Assembly: GCF_023278565.1 (NCBI RefSeq)
Contig: NC_064675.1
Location: 4,278,001-4,342,000 of the forward strand
Source of the DNA: Colletotrichum lupini
Lineage: Eukaryota; Ascomycota; Sordariomycetes; Glomerellales; Glomerellaceae
Length of the DNA: 64,000 bases
Direction: 5' to 3'
A program made the position numbers and the translations under genes. Below, piece after piece: positions 50,493 to 60,500 of the stretch. The notes below the pieces were generated by a model that ran no database searches, was not told the origin of the DNA, and worked only from the letters and a program-made list of their open reading frames with translations. Position 1 is the stretch's first letter. Every line of letters begins with the position of its first letter.

Positions 50493-52301
50493 ATGGCCTC
50501 ATCGAAAGTTGCACAACAATATTGGAGGAGCCTGGCCCGGCCCGGACGCCGGGGGCCGGCCGGCACGGCGTTGCAGGTTGAGGCTCTGACTAGCACGAGT
50601 CTCGTCAACCATCGCAACAGCACGAGTTCGAGCTCGCCGACAGGTACACATCCGTCTCATTGACTTGTGCCCTCAACTCTTTGTGCAATCATACCCTTTG
50701 TACACTTATCATATGCATCGCAACGAAACACCCACTAACACACAACCACAGAACCAAAACGTGAGAGAGTCGTCGTCCTGGGCTCAGGCTGGGCAGGCTA
50801 CGCCTTCGCCCGCGAGCTCGACCCGAAAAAATACGAGCGCATCCTCATCTCCCCGCGCTCCTACTTCGTCTTCACCCCCCTGCTGGCCTCCACCTCGGTC
50901 GGCACCCTCGAGTTCCGCTCCGTCCTCGAGCCCGTCCGCCGCCTGGAGCTCGACGCCTTCCACCAGGCCTGGGCCGACGACGTGGATTTCACGCGGAAAG
51001 TGATCCGTGTCGAAAAGGTTACTTCCGAGGACGCCACGTCCAAGACATTGCCGGCGCGGGATGCGCACGCGCGGGCCAAGGGCGAGGTGGTTGATGTCGC
51101 GTATGATAAGCTTGTTGTGGCGGTCGGGTCGTATTCGCAGACGTTTGGGATCGAGGGCGTGAAGGAGTATGCTAATTTCTTGAGGGATATCGGGGACGCG
51201 AGGAGTATTCGGTTGAGGGTGCTGCAGTGCTTTGAAAAGGCGGATTGGCCGACGACGACGGATGAGCAGAGGAGGAAGCTGCTTCACTTTGCTGTCGTTG
51301 GCGGAGGACCGACGGGTATTGAGGCGAGTTACACCCAATCTCCTTTTCCCCCCAAATATTTCGTCACTAACACGCGCCCAGTTCGCCGCCGAGCTTCACG
51401 ACCTGATCCACGACGACCTCTCCAAGCTCTACCCGCACCTGATGGAATTCGTCGGCATCACAATCTACGACATCGCGCCCAAGGTCCTGCCCATGTTTGA
51501 CCAGCAGCTGGCCTCCTACGCCGAGGACCTCTTCCGCCGCCAGGGCATCAAAGTGAAAACCAACCACCACCTGCAGCGCATCCGCCCGGACGAGACGGAC
51601 CCGCGCGGCGCGCTGCGGCTCAAGATCCAGGAGCACGGCGAGGAGGAGGTCGGCGCGGGCATCGTGGTGTGGAGCACGGGTCTGATGCAGAACCCGCTCG
51701 TGCAGACGCTGATGAAGAAGGAGTTGCGGAACCCGAATGTCGCTGCTGCTACTTCCACGGAAGACCAGAGTGCTGGTGGTAGTACTGAGATGGTCAGGAT
51801 TCTCAAGGCGGAGCGGAGCGGTGGTATCGTCACAGACGCGCATCTGAGGGTCCGCCTCGACGATCCGAAGAACGAGGGCGCCGTGCTGCCGGACGTGTAC
51901 TCCATGGGCGACTGCTCTGTTCTCGAGGGCCAGACGCTGCCTGCCACGGCCCAGGTTGCCAGTCAGCAGGCAAAGTACCTCGCCAAGGCGCTCAACAAGC
52001 AGGCGGCTGGACCAGAGGAGGGAAAGCCGTTCAAGTTCCGGAATCTCGGGGCCATGGCGTACTTGGGTAGCTGGCGTGCTATTCATCAGAGTTCTGCGGA
52101 TGAGTTGAAGGGGAGAGCAGGTATGTTATACTGTACTCTTGCAGGCAGTGGGATCTGAATGGGCTAACGAGGTGCTGTGCAGCTTGGATTCTGTGGCGGT
52201 GTGCTTATCTGACCAAATCGATGAGTATTCGGAACAAGATTCTGGTCCCGGTGTACTGGTTCGTCACCTGGGTTTTTGGAAGGGATATTTCTCGGTTTTG
52301 A
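50493..52301 (+). CDS. Type II (alternative) NADH:ubiquinone oxidoreductase
   Basis: Exons 50493-50643, 50752-51323, 51382-52120 and 52183-52301 encode 526 residues. Two Rossmann motifs are clear: GSGWAG at 61-66 for FAD and VVGGGPTGIE at 232-241 for NADH. The N-terminal 50 residues are Arg/Ser-rich like a mitochondrial presequence. Other signatures are FTPLLASTSVGTLEFRS, VYSMGDCS and the membrane-binding C-terminus NKILVPVYWFVTWVFGRDISRF. The enzyme passes electrons from NADH to ubiquinone without pumping protons. No EF-hand insert is present, so a calcium-regulated NDE type is unlikely; internal versus external orientation cannot be read. Intron 2 (51324-51381) must start with GC rather than GT to give IE/FAAEL. 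The other introns are GT-AG. Confidence 0.93.
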
Positions 52302-53333
52302 GCGTTGTGGGATATGAATTCGTGCGTCAGTCAGTAGAGGAGGGAAAGGCACCATCATGGACTTGTTAAAAGAGAATAGCGACTGTAAGATGGTGTAAAT
52401 GGTGGTCATGAGAGGCCAATGCAACCCACACAATTATCAGCGATAGACATAGACGAAGAAAGGCGACTACCATAGGATGATAGATTAGAGGGGGCAACCC
52501 GGGTATTCCGCCCGATTGTAAAGTATAATAGCCACGCAGCTTTCCGTTCGGTATCGTTTGGACCCATATCTACTGCATAGCGTAGTATAGGGTGATTATT
52601 ATATGATTCAGATTCACGAAATTAACATAACTTAGTGTGGGAGGAGGGAATGACTGCAGCTGCCTCACATCACACCCTTTCATCCCAACCATCACCAACC
52701 TCATCTGAATCCACTCACCGCTCGCCACCGCCGCCTCTATAACTCTATCATCAATAAATTTGTTTGATACTATCACCAAGGCCTGTGACGTAGTGGAGAA
52801 AGTCCCAAGTGAATTGCCCCGCTCGCACAGGTCGCGAGTTCGAGTCTCGTGAAAAATTCCTGCCGCGTTGCACCTGAGGAATAGGACGTACAGAGTCGGC
52901 AGGGATTTTCGTAGGCTACCCATGAGGGGGACCGAGCTTTTGCAATTTTGTTTATATATAAGTTGGATGGGATCCATTATTAAACCCATTTTCTGTTTCA
53001 TGCTTTTACTCCTCTTTCTGGTTTGAAGTACAAGATGCCGAAATGGAGAGTAAAGGACTGCGACTGCCATTGATAACTCTCAGATCCTACCCTAATCAGG
53101 GCAATGGATGCTTGAGACAGCTTAGATGTCGTAGTGGCTTTGCTGTTTCTTCTTCTTTAGAATTGTATCAACTAGAATGGCAGCATTCAACCAGATGTTG
53201 ATTGGGCGGGAGAAGTGAGTAAATACAATGATGGCCAGATGAATCAAGATAGATAACAAATATTTCTTCATTATTCATGAGGATTGTACATTATGTACTT
53301 TTGCGCAGAAATCTATGACCTTTTCCAACCATC
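52302..53333. other. Convergent region with a tRNA-like segment
   Basis: About 1 kb between convergent stops. It includes the tRNA-like A/B-box segment at 52779-52860 and AT-rich flanks with TATATATAAG near 52950. No protein gene is supported. Confidence 0.45.
52779..52860 (+). repeat. tRNA-like segment, possible SINE head
   Basis: An A-box-like word TGACGTAGTGG (52786-52796) and a B-box-like word GAGTTCGAGTC (52836-52846) lie 40 bp apart, as in tRNA genes. The T arm pairs over five positions (GCGAG with CTCGT) and the D stem over three (GAC with GTC). The acceptor ends do not pair and no anticodon arm forms, so it is not a working tRNA. A tRNA-derived SINE or tRNA relic is the best reading; the following 100 bp show no related structure that I can name. 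Confidence 0.35.
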
Positions 53334-54422
53334 TCAGAACTGAGGATATCCCGACTGCGAAACGAAACGAGTGCCGTTCACCCCCTGAATGCCCTGGCCC
53401 TGCTGGCCGGCAACAACAGTAGCCTCACGCACGGCACGTGAGACAGTGCCCCTCACACGACCCTCCTCGAGCACCAAAAGACCACCGATAGTGCATCCGC
53501 CAGGCGTAGTAACCTTATCGCGGAGGAGAGCAGGGTGGTCACCGTTCTGGACCAAGCCCGCGGCGCCCTTCATAGTCTGCGCCGCCATCCTCGTGGCCTC
53601 GGCGCGCGGGAGACCCATGGCGACGGCGCCGTCGATGGCGGCCTCGAGAACCAACGAGAAAAACGCTGGGCCGGAGCCGCAGAGGGCGGTGCTGACGTCC
53701 ATGTTCTCGGCGGGCAGGTAGACGACGTCACCGATGCGCTTGAAGATCCAAGTGACGAGGTTGGCGGCCTCGCGCGGGAGGGGGTACGTCGGCGCGCCGA
53801 TGACGGTCATGCTCTCGCGAATGAGGGAGGCGGTGTTGGGGAGAGCGCGTATGATGCGGCAGCGGCCGTCCTCCTCGGGGTCCTTTGTCGGGACGGCGCC
53901 GTGGAGGATCTCCTCGAGGTGCTCCTCGGTGAGGCCGGCGCAGATGCTAATCAGGAGCTTGCCGTGCAGGGCGCGGGTCATGCCGGGTTCGCTGAGGACG
54001 TCCTTGACCATGTAAGGCTTGCAGGCGAGGATGACGACGTCGGACTGGGAGACGGAGTTGACGTTGTCGTTTTGGACGACCTTGAGGATGGAGGAGTGCT
54101 CCCACAACGCCTTCTTCACCTTCTTGGCGCTGTCGGAGCGACGGACGCAGGCGATGAAGCGGGATGGTAGGCGATGGGGGACCTCGTCGCCCAAGGGGGT
54201 GGATGTGCCCGATGCCGAAGGAGTGTGGAGGGTTTGGAGAGGCTTGGGAGCCTGCATCTCCAGCAGGGAAGTGAAGATGCCGTTGAGGATGGCGATACCC
54301 ATGGTTCCTGTTGAGAGTCAGAATATTTCATCTCATTATTTGCAGAAGAGATTTCTTTACTTACCACAACCGAGAACGGTCATGGTGAGCTCCGAAGAGC
54401 TGTGATCTCCCATGACAGACAT
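53334..54422 (-). CDS. PRO3: Pyrroline-5-carboxylate reductase
   Basis: Exons 54422-54365 and 54307-53334 encode 343 residues; the 57-bp intron (GTAAGT...ACAG) splits the nucleotide-binding loop, joining VLGCG to TMGIAIL. The glycine motif GCGTMG is at 18-23. Later signatures are ICAGLTEEHLE, RALPNTAS, CGSGPAF and the family C-terminal motif in KVTTPGGCTIGGLLVLEEG. The enzyme reduces pyrroline-5-carboxylate to proline with NAD(P)H, the last step of proline synthesis, in the cytosol. A fungal insert rich in Ser/Thr/Pro (residues about 40-65) separates the first strands of the Rossmann fold. The start used is the upstream ATG at 54422; a second ATG is three codons later. Confidence 0.95.
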
Positions 54423-55052
54423 GATGAAGAAGCGGTATGAGAGAAAATGAGAATGCGGTGTAAGTGATGGATTCCTATTGCGCCAAGGATGGTGCTTCTA
54501 ATTTATAGTCCAAGAAAAAACAACAGAAAGTTAGAGCAATATGGACAAGCTCAGTTTCGGAGAAAGGGTCGCTCTGGGTTGCAAAAACAAAGTTTATCAG
54601 ACAAAGATAGGAGATGAAGGCTGAGTTAAAGAATCCCCTGGCTAATAATATTTTCCACCTCCTTTTGCAGAAAAAGAAGCTCTCCACTGTTCCGATATCG
54701 TCCGTCCACAGCTTTTCGCCCACTGGACTTGGCTTTTCTTCAGCGCTAAGCCCAACTCTGCTTAGCTTAGTATCCCCCTAGATTCGCACAGTGCTTACTG
54801 CACCAAAGCAGTGAGAACACACCCAAAAATGGAGGCAACAGCACAGGGTGTACCTGTGGGAAACTCCTCCAGCGAATTCAGTTGGAAAGAGTGACAGCTC
54901 GGATTCGCGTGCCATTGAACAAGCCTCAACTCAGCCCCAGCATCACCAGCCGCTTTTTCAACATCATCCCGAACTCTCACCCCAGACTCGCTCCGCTCAA
55001 TTCAAACTTAGATCAAGATCAGAACCGGGACCGAAGTTCGCCGTAGCGCAGC
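54423..55052. promoter_or_regulatory. Divergent promoter region PRO3 / CTK3
   Basis: 630 bp between the divergent start codons of PRO3 and CTK3. It must hold both promoters. I did not see a defined binding site that I would call; the CTK3 side is C/A-rich, as leaders often are. Confidence 0.5.
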
Positions 55053-55973
55053 ATGGCGGACCCTTTCGAGGTTCGAATGCGCTTCAGTAGCTCCCTGCAG
55101 CATCTGAATGCGTCCGTTACTTCAGCTCAGAAGGCGGCTCAGTATGCCCTCAAGTACAAGGATATGGACGAGGATCTGCACTCTTGTATCCTCGAGCAAC
55201 TGGAGCGGGTGAGTGCGATCTACGTGAGGAAACTATGAGATAATGGGCTGATTATGATTCTTTTTAGAACAACATGAATACGCGCGCCAATATCATGTAC
55301 TTCATTGAGCATTTCCTTGAGATGGCACAGAAGGACAAGCACATGGACTATGTCCGCATGATGCAGCGCGACATCATTCGCATCGTCGATGCCGTCGCCC
55401 CCGATGATGGATCCGGCGCCGCCAACGTCAAGGTCGTCCGAAGAGTGAGTTCCCTCTCTGATCCCACGGCCCCGCACAAGCTTCATGTAAAAACTGACAT
55501 GAGAGCAAAAATTTCAGGTCCTCCGAGGCCTCCAGGACAAGACCTTCCTCGAGGCACGCACAGTGACAGAGATCGAAGAGGTCCTCAAGGAGCGCGAGAC
55601 GAGCGCCCACGACGCGGGCCTCTCGTCCCCCGTCAACGGCGACGTCGAGATGGGCGACGCGCCTCCCAGCCACGCCATGCCGGCTAACGGCCGGGGACCC
55701 GCCGCGCGCCTGGAGAAGCGCCAGATTGAGCAGCGCATCGAGGAGGACCGCGAGCGTCACAAGCGGCTGCGCGAGAGCATATGGGCCATCCCGCCGCACG
55801 GGAACGCAGAGATTGACAAGATTTGGGATGAGACGAGCGATTTCGGCGACGACGACCACATCCTGGGCGATGAGGAGTTTGCCGAGTGCTCTCAGGCTAT
55901 GAAGCACTCGTGTCCTCCTAAGCCGCCGGTCGGTCCTGCTAGTACGCGCATTACGAATGGAAAGAAGAACTGA
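55053..55973 (+). CDS. CTK3: CTD kinase subunit gamma
   Basis: Exons 55053-55208, 55268-55444 and 55518-55973 encode 262 residues. The introns (59 and 73 bp) have GTGAGT donors and phase-0 joins, LER/NNMNTRANIMYF and VVRR/VLRGLQDKTFL. The N-terminal 110 residues are the all-helical Ctk3 domain (DPFEVRMRFSSSLQHLNAS, SCILEQLER, YFIEHFLEMA), related to CTD-interacting folds. After a variable linker comes a helical, charged C-terminal part (RLEKRQIEQRIEEDRERHKRLRE-type, then IWAIPP). Ctk3 is the third subunit of the CTDK-I complex (Lsk1/Ctk1 kinase and cyclin), which phosphorylates RNA polymerase II CTD Ser2 in the nucleus. Confidence 0.93.
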
Positions 55974-56383
55974 GTGAGAACTTGCGGGTTCTCTTCCAAA
56001 GCATATCTTGGCGTTTCGGGGAAAAGGATGGAAAAAATAGGGCGTTCGAGGGTCAGGTTTCGCGACACGACAAATTCCACAGGTAGCACTAGGGTCAAGG
56101 TCTTTATCAACGTTGGCCAAGTATTTTTGGGTAGCTTGAGGCATAATCAGGAATTGCAAAAGAAGACCGTTCGGTATGGCAATACAAAAAAGGTGGTGTA
56201 TGTCTTTGTGATAATATTGTTACATGGGTGTTTATACACTCATACACGTCCGTCTAGACCAATCCGAACCCAGATGTCCGACAACACAATGCTCCCCCCG
56301 AGTTTTACATCTCCTCCCAAGGAGAGGGGCCGCGCTCCAGTCTACATCAGCCAGCCAGGCCTCAACCAGCCATCAGGGCCCTT
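55974..56383. other. Convergent 3' region CTK3 / bL12m
   Basis: 410 bp between convergent stops; no gene was seen. A frame continuing over 55974-56717 on the plus strand is antisense to bL12m and has no motif. Confidence 0.5.
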
Positions 56384-57043
56384 TTACTCCATGGTGACGG
56401 TGGCGCCAAGCTCCTTCATGGCGGCGATGATCTTCTCGGCCTCATCCTTGGCCACGTTCTCCTTCATCAGCTTCGGCGCGCTCTCAACGAACTTCTTGCT
56501 GTCCACCAAGCTCAGACCCAACAGGTTCTTGATCTCCTTGATGACCTTGGGCTTGGAGCCGGCGTCGAAGGCCTGGAGCTTGATGTTGAAGACGCTCTTC
56601 TCGGCGGCCGCCGGTGCGGCCTCCTCAGCCTCCTCGACAGCGGCGGGAGCTGCTGCGGGGGCGGCGGCGAAGCCACCGACGGGGAGATCGGGGATGTTGA
56701 GCTTGGACTGCGATTGAGAGAGTCAGAATTTGGCCCATGATCTCTTTTCCCCCTGAATGCCTATGACGAGTCGATTGGGGGATAAACTGCGCTCGTCACT
56801 GCTTCTTCAACTAACCTTCAAGCTTGAAACAAGGTCTGCGGTCTCGAGGAGAGTGAGGGTGCTAATCTGGTCGACAATGGCGGCGATCTTGGGGTTCGTG
56901 GGGGCAGCGGCCTCGGTCGAGTTGTACCTTCGTGCGGTTGCGGGAGTTCGGGTCTGGAAGAGGGATGTCGAGGCACGCATCGAGCCGGTGGCACGGAGCT
57001 GACGGGCGCAGCTCTGGGCTGCGAATCTGCAAGAGAGGGCCAT
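56384..57043 (-). CDS. Mitochondrial ribosomal protein L7/L12 (bL12m)
   Basis: Exons 57043-56816 and 56707-56384 encode 183 residues. The 108-bp intron (GTTAGT...CGCAG) joins VSSLK to SKLNIPDLP. The first 40 residues are a mitochondrial presequence (MALSCRFAAQSCARQLRATGS, then ARRYNST). Next come the dimerisation helices (IAAIVDQISTLTLLETADLVSSL), an Ala/Pro hinge and the C-terminal L7/L12 domain (FNIKLQAFDAGSKPKVIKEI, GLSLVDSKKFVESAPK, EKIIAAMKELGATV). The protein forms the stalk that recruits translation factors to the mitochondrial large subunit. The yeast counterpart is Mnp1. Confidence 0.95.
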
Positions 57044-57510
57044 TGTGTGTAGTTGTCGTGTGAGGATATGAAGAATGCGAGGGGAGACGAGGCCAATTGG
57101 CGTTGTTGAGCGGAGCGGATTGTCGTCGAGAATCGAGTTCGGCCTCAAGCAACAGGGAGGTTTCTTAGCTCGGGATATCTTCTGGGCTTGAAGTTTTTCG
57201 AGCTCCTGCGAATGAGGTGGTACCAGTCGCGTGAATGGTGCAGAGTCGTCTCCACTTTGATTGGCTCGGGGGCTTTGTAGCGCCGCCTTCCGCTCCGTGG
57301 AGTTCCTACACTGCAGGGACCCCTGTCCAACACACTGCGGCGGGCCCCATCAAAGGGAAAAAAAAAGTTGCCTTTTGGCTGGCGCGCGCTGAGAAAGGGT
57401 CCTCTCTCTCTTTGGAGTACAGACCAAAAAAAAAAAAGTTGGAGGTACCTGCAAATTGGCCATCCATGAACATCACCGCCGTCGACATATCTCATAATTG
57501 AGCCACAACC
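57044..57510. promoter_or_regulatory. Divergent promoter region bL12m / MDN1
   Basis: 467 bp separate the start codons of the divergent bL12m and MDN1 genes. The stretch has A-runs at 57357-57366 and 57426-57437 and a GGTACC word near 57447. It must serve as the promoter of both genes; specific sites were not identified. Confidence 0.55.
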
Positions 57511-60500
57511 ATGGCTTCCGTAGACGTGTCGACGCAGAGGAGCGCTCTCCTGAACGACGCGGCCGTTCTGGAGCATCTACCTACCGAAATACTAGAGGTT
57601 ATCAGAAACCATACCTCATCACGCCTCCTCGACGCCGTTGCAGAGGCTGCTCTCATTCCCCAACTTACAGATCGAATTTTCATTCACTTTGAGAATGTCT
57701 TTCCTGATATCTGCGCCCGTTGGCTCCTCAACCTCGACAACCAAGCCGTCAATGGCAAGAATAGACAAATCCTTGCGTCTGTCGCGAGGATATTACCATT
57801 TGCTCCGTATTTATCGGAATTCCTGCAGTATGTCATGAGAGACGACTTGACGAAAACGACACCGGATACCATCCAGACGCTCACCCTCCGATTCCCAAAA
57901 CTCACCACTTTTTCTCCCACACAAGATTCCGACCTTCTGAAGCTACTATTAGCAGCATGGCGGCTCGTCTGTTTCGATCAAAGGACATATGGCATCCTGG
58001 TCTCACCAACACACATGCAAACTCTCTTCTCACATGAGAGCCGCGCCGTCCGGTACTTGGCCATCCGAATTTTCACCCAGCTCCTTCGCGCTGCCGACTC
58101 AAAGCTGGAGGCTCTCATCACCGAGTACGTCGGGGCGACGGAGGCCGTCCTCGCTGACTTTGATGGGCGCGAGGTAGACTACGGGTTCCTGAGTCTGTAT
58201 GAAGATGCGCGGATCAAGCAGGTATCAACCCTGCGCCGGGAGGTCTGCGATGCTTCACAGAGCAATGAAATCCACTCTTTTCCACCGCAATCACTCACTC
58301 TCTATGTTGCGTGCTACGGCAAGACAATACTGCCGAGACCGTCTGGACCGGTCGACAAGAATTCGTCCCTTGTGCTGACGTCCACTACCACCAAAAACCT
58401 TGAGAGCCTGGCTGGCCTCCTGAAGAAAGCAAGCCCGATTCTCCTTCATGGCCTGCCCGGCTCTGGAAAGACCTCACTGGTTCATGAAGTTGCAAAGGAG
58501 TTTGGAAAGCATTCTGAGATGGTGACATTGCACATCAATGAGCAAACAGACGCAAAGATGCTCATTGGACTCTATTCAACCGATTCAAAACCTGGAACCT
58601 TTTCATGGAGAGCCGGTGTGCTGACAACTGCAGTCAGAGAAGGTCGCTGGGTTCTTATCGAAGACCTGGATAGAGCACCCAACGAAGTCATCAGCACACT
58701 TCTCCCCCTGATCGAGCGCGGCGAGCTCCTCATCCCGAGCAGAGGTGAGCGTATCAAGGCTGCCAACGGATTCCGTCTCTTTGGCACGGTGAGAAGTTCA
58801 CGCGGCATGCATGGTCGCGAGACGCTGCCTAATCTCCTGGGCATGCGGTTCTGGCAACTACTCTCGGTACAGACTCCCACAGAGACCGAGCTACAGGACA
58901 TCATTGTTGGGTCCCACCCCATCTTACACAAGTTTGCGCCTGGTATTCTCGCTGTATACAAGCGCTTGTCAAAGCCAATGTCCGGCAATGTTCCCCTCTT
59001 GTCCAGCCGCGGCATGGCCGACCGTCAAACCAGCTTGCGAGATCTATTGCGGTGGTGCAGACGCCTTGCGGCTACACTACACGAGGCAGGCTGCAAAACT
59101 GGCGAGGAACCTGTCACTGACACTATTCGAATGAACATGTTCAAGGAGGCCATTGACTGCTTCGTCGCTGGTATTCCCGACGTCCAGGCCAGGCAGCACT
59201 TCATTTTCGGCATCGCTGAGGAGATGCATATGCCGAAGGAGCTAGTCGAGCATCACTTGGGAAGCTACATCCCGGAGCTCGAGCAAAACGATAGCCTTTT
59301 CAAGATTGGTCGATCAACACTGCGCAAGCGGAAGGACCGCGTGAACAAGGCCGCCCTAGCCAAGAAGCCCTTTGCCAGTACCACGCACGCAAAAAAGCTG
59401 TTGGAGCAGACCGCAGTAGCTGTAAACCTTGGCGAGCCGATCCTCCTTGTTGGTGAGACTGGTATCGGAAAGACGACAGTCGTCCAGCAGCTGGCCGACA
59501 CGTTGGGTCACAAGCTGGTCGCCATCAACCTCTCGCAGCAGAGCGAAGCCGGAGATCTTCTCGGAGGCTTCAAGCCTGTCAACGTGAGGAGTCTGGCTGT
59601 TCCTCTGAAGGAGGAATTCGAGGACCTGTTCTCGGCGACCGGCATCTCGACAACGAAGAACCAGCGCTACCTCGAACAGCTCGGAAAGTCGTTCGCCAAG
59701 GGACGGTGGGCGAAGGCGGCCAAGTACTGGCGTGAAGCGCCCAAGATGTTTAGGAAGATCGTCGACGAGCTCGCTCGGCGCGAGAGGGAGCAAAGCCAAG
59801 CCCGTGACGAGGCAGGCCAGCCAACGAAGCGCCGCAAGACCGAGTCCAAGCTTCAAAGCCTCATGGAGCTCAGCCCCCGTTGGGACAAGTTCTCCAACAG
59901 CCTGGAACAATTCGAGGTTCAATTGTCTGGAGGTTCAACCGCGTTCGCATTCTCATTCGTGGAGGGAAACATCATCAAGGCCGCCCGGAATGGTGACTGG
60001 GTGCTCCTCGACGAGATTAATCTGGCATCACCTGACACTTTGGAAGCCATCGCGGACCTACTGACAGGACCCGTTGAGACACCCTCAATTCTCTTGTCCG
60101 AAACAGGAGAGATCGAGAGGATCAGAGCACACCCCAACTTCCGCATCTTTGGTGCCATGAACCCGGCGACAGATGTTGGCAAGCGTGATCTTCCTATCGG
60201 CATCCGGTCTCGTTTCACTGAGCTCTACGTTGACAGTCCTGATAAGGACGTGAAGGACTTGGTCACCATCGTCAAGACGTACCTGAGGAACAGCAGCATC
60301 AAGGATGAACATGCCGCAGATGATATTGCGGCGTTGTACATGAACACCAAGAGACATGCCGAGGAGAAGAGAATCGTGGACGGAGCCAACGAAGTGCCGC
60401 ATTTCAGTCTTCGTACTCTCACCCGAGTCTTGACATTCGTCAACTACATTGCCCCCTTTTACGGTATTCGTCGAGCCTTGTACGAGGGTTTCTCCATGGG

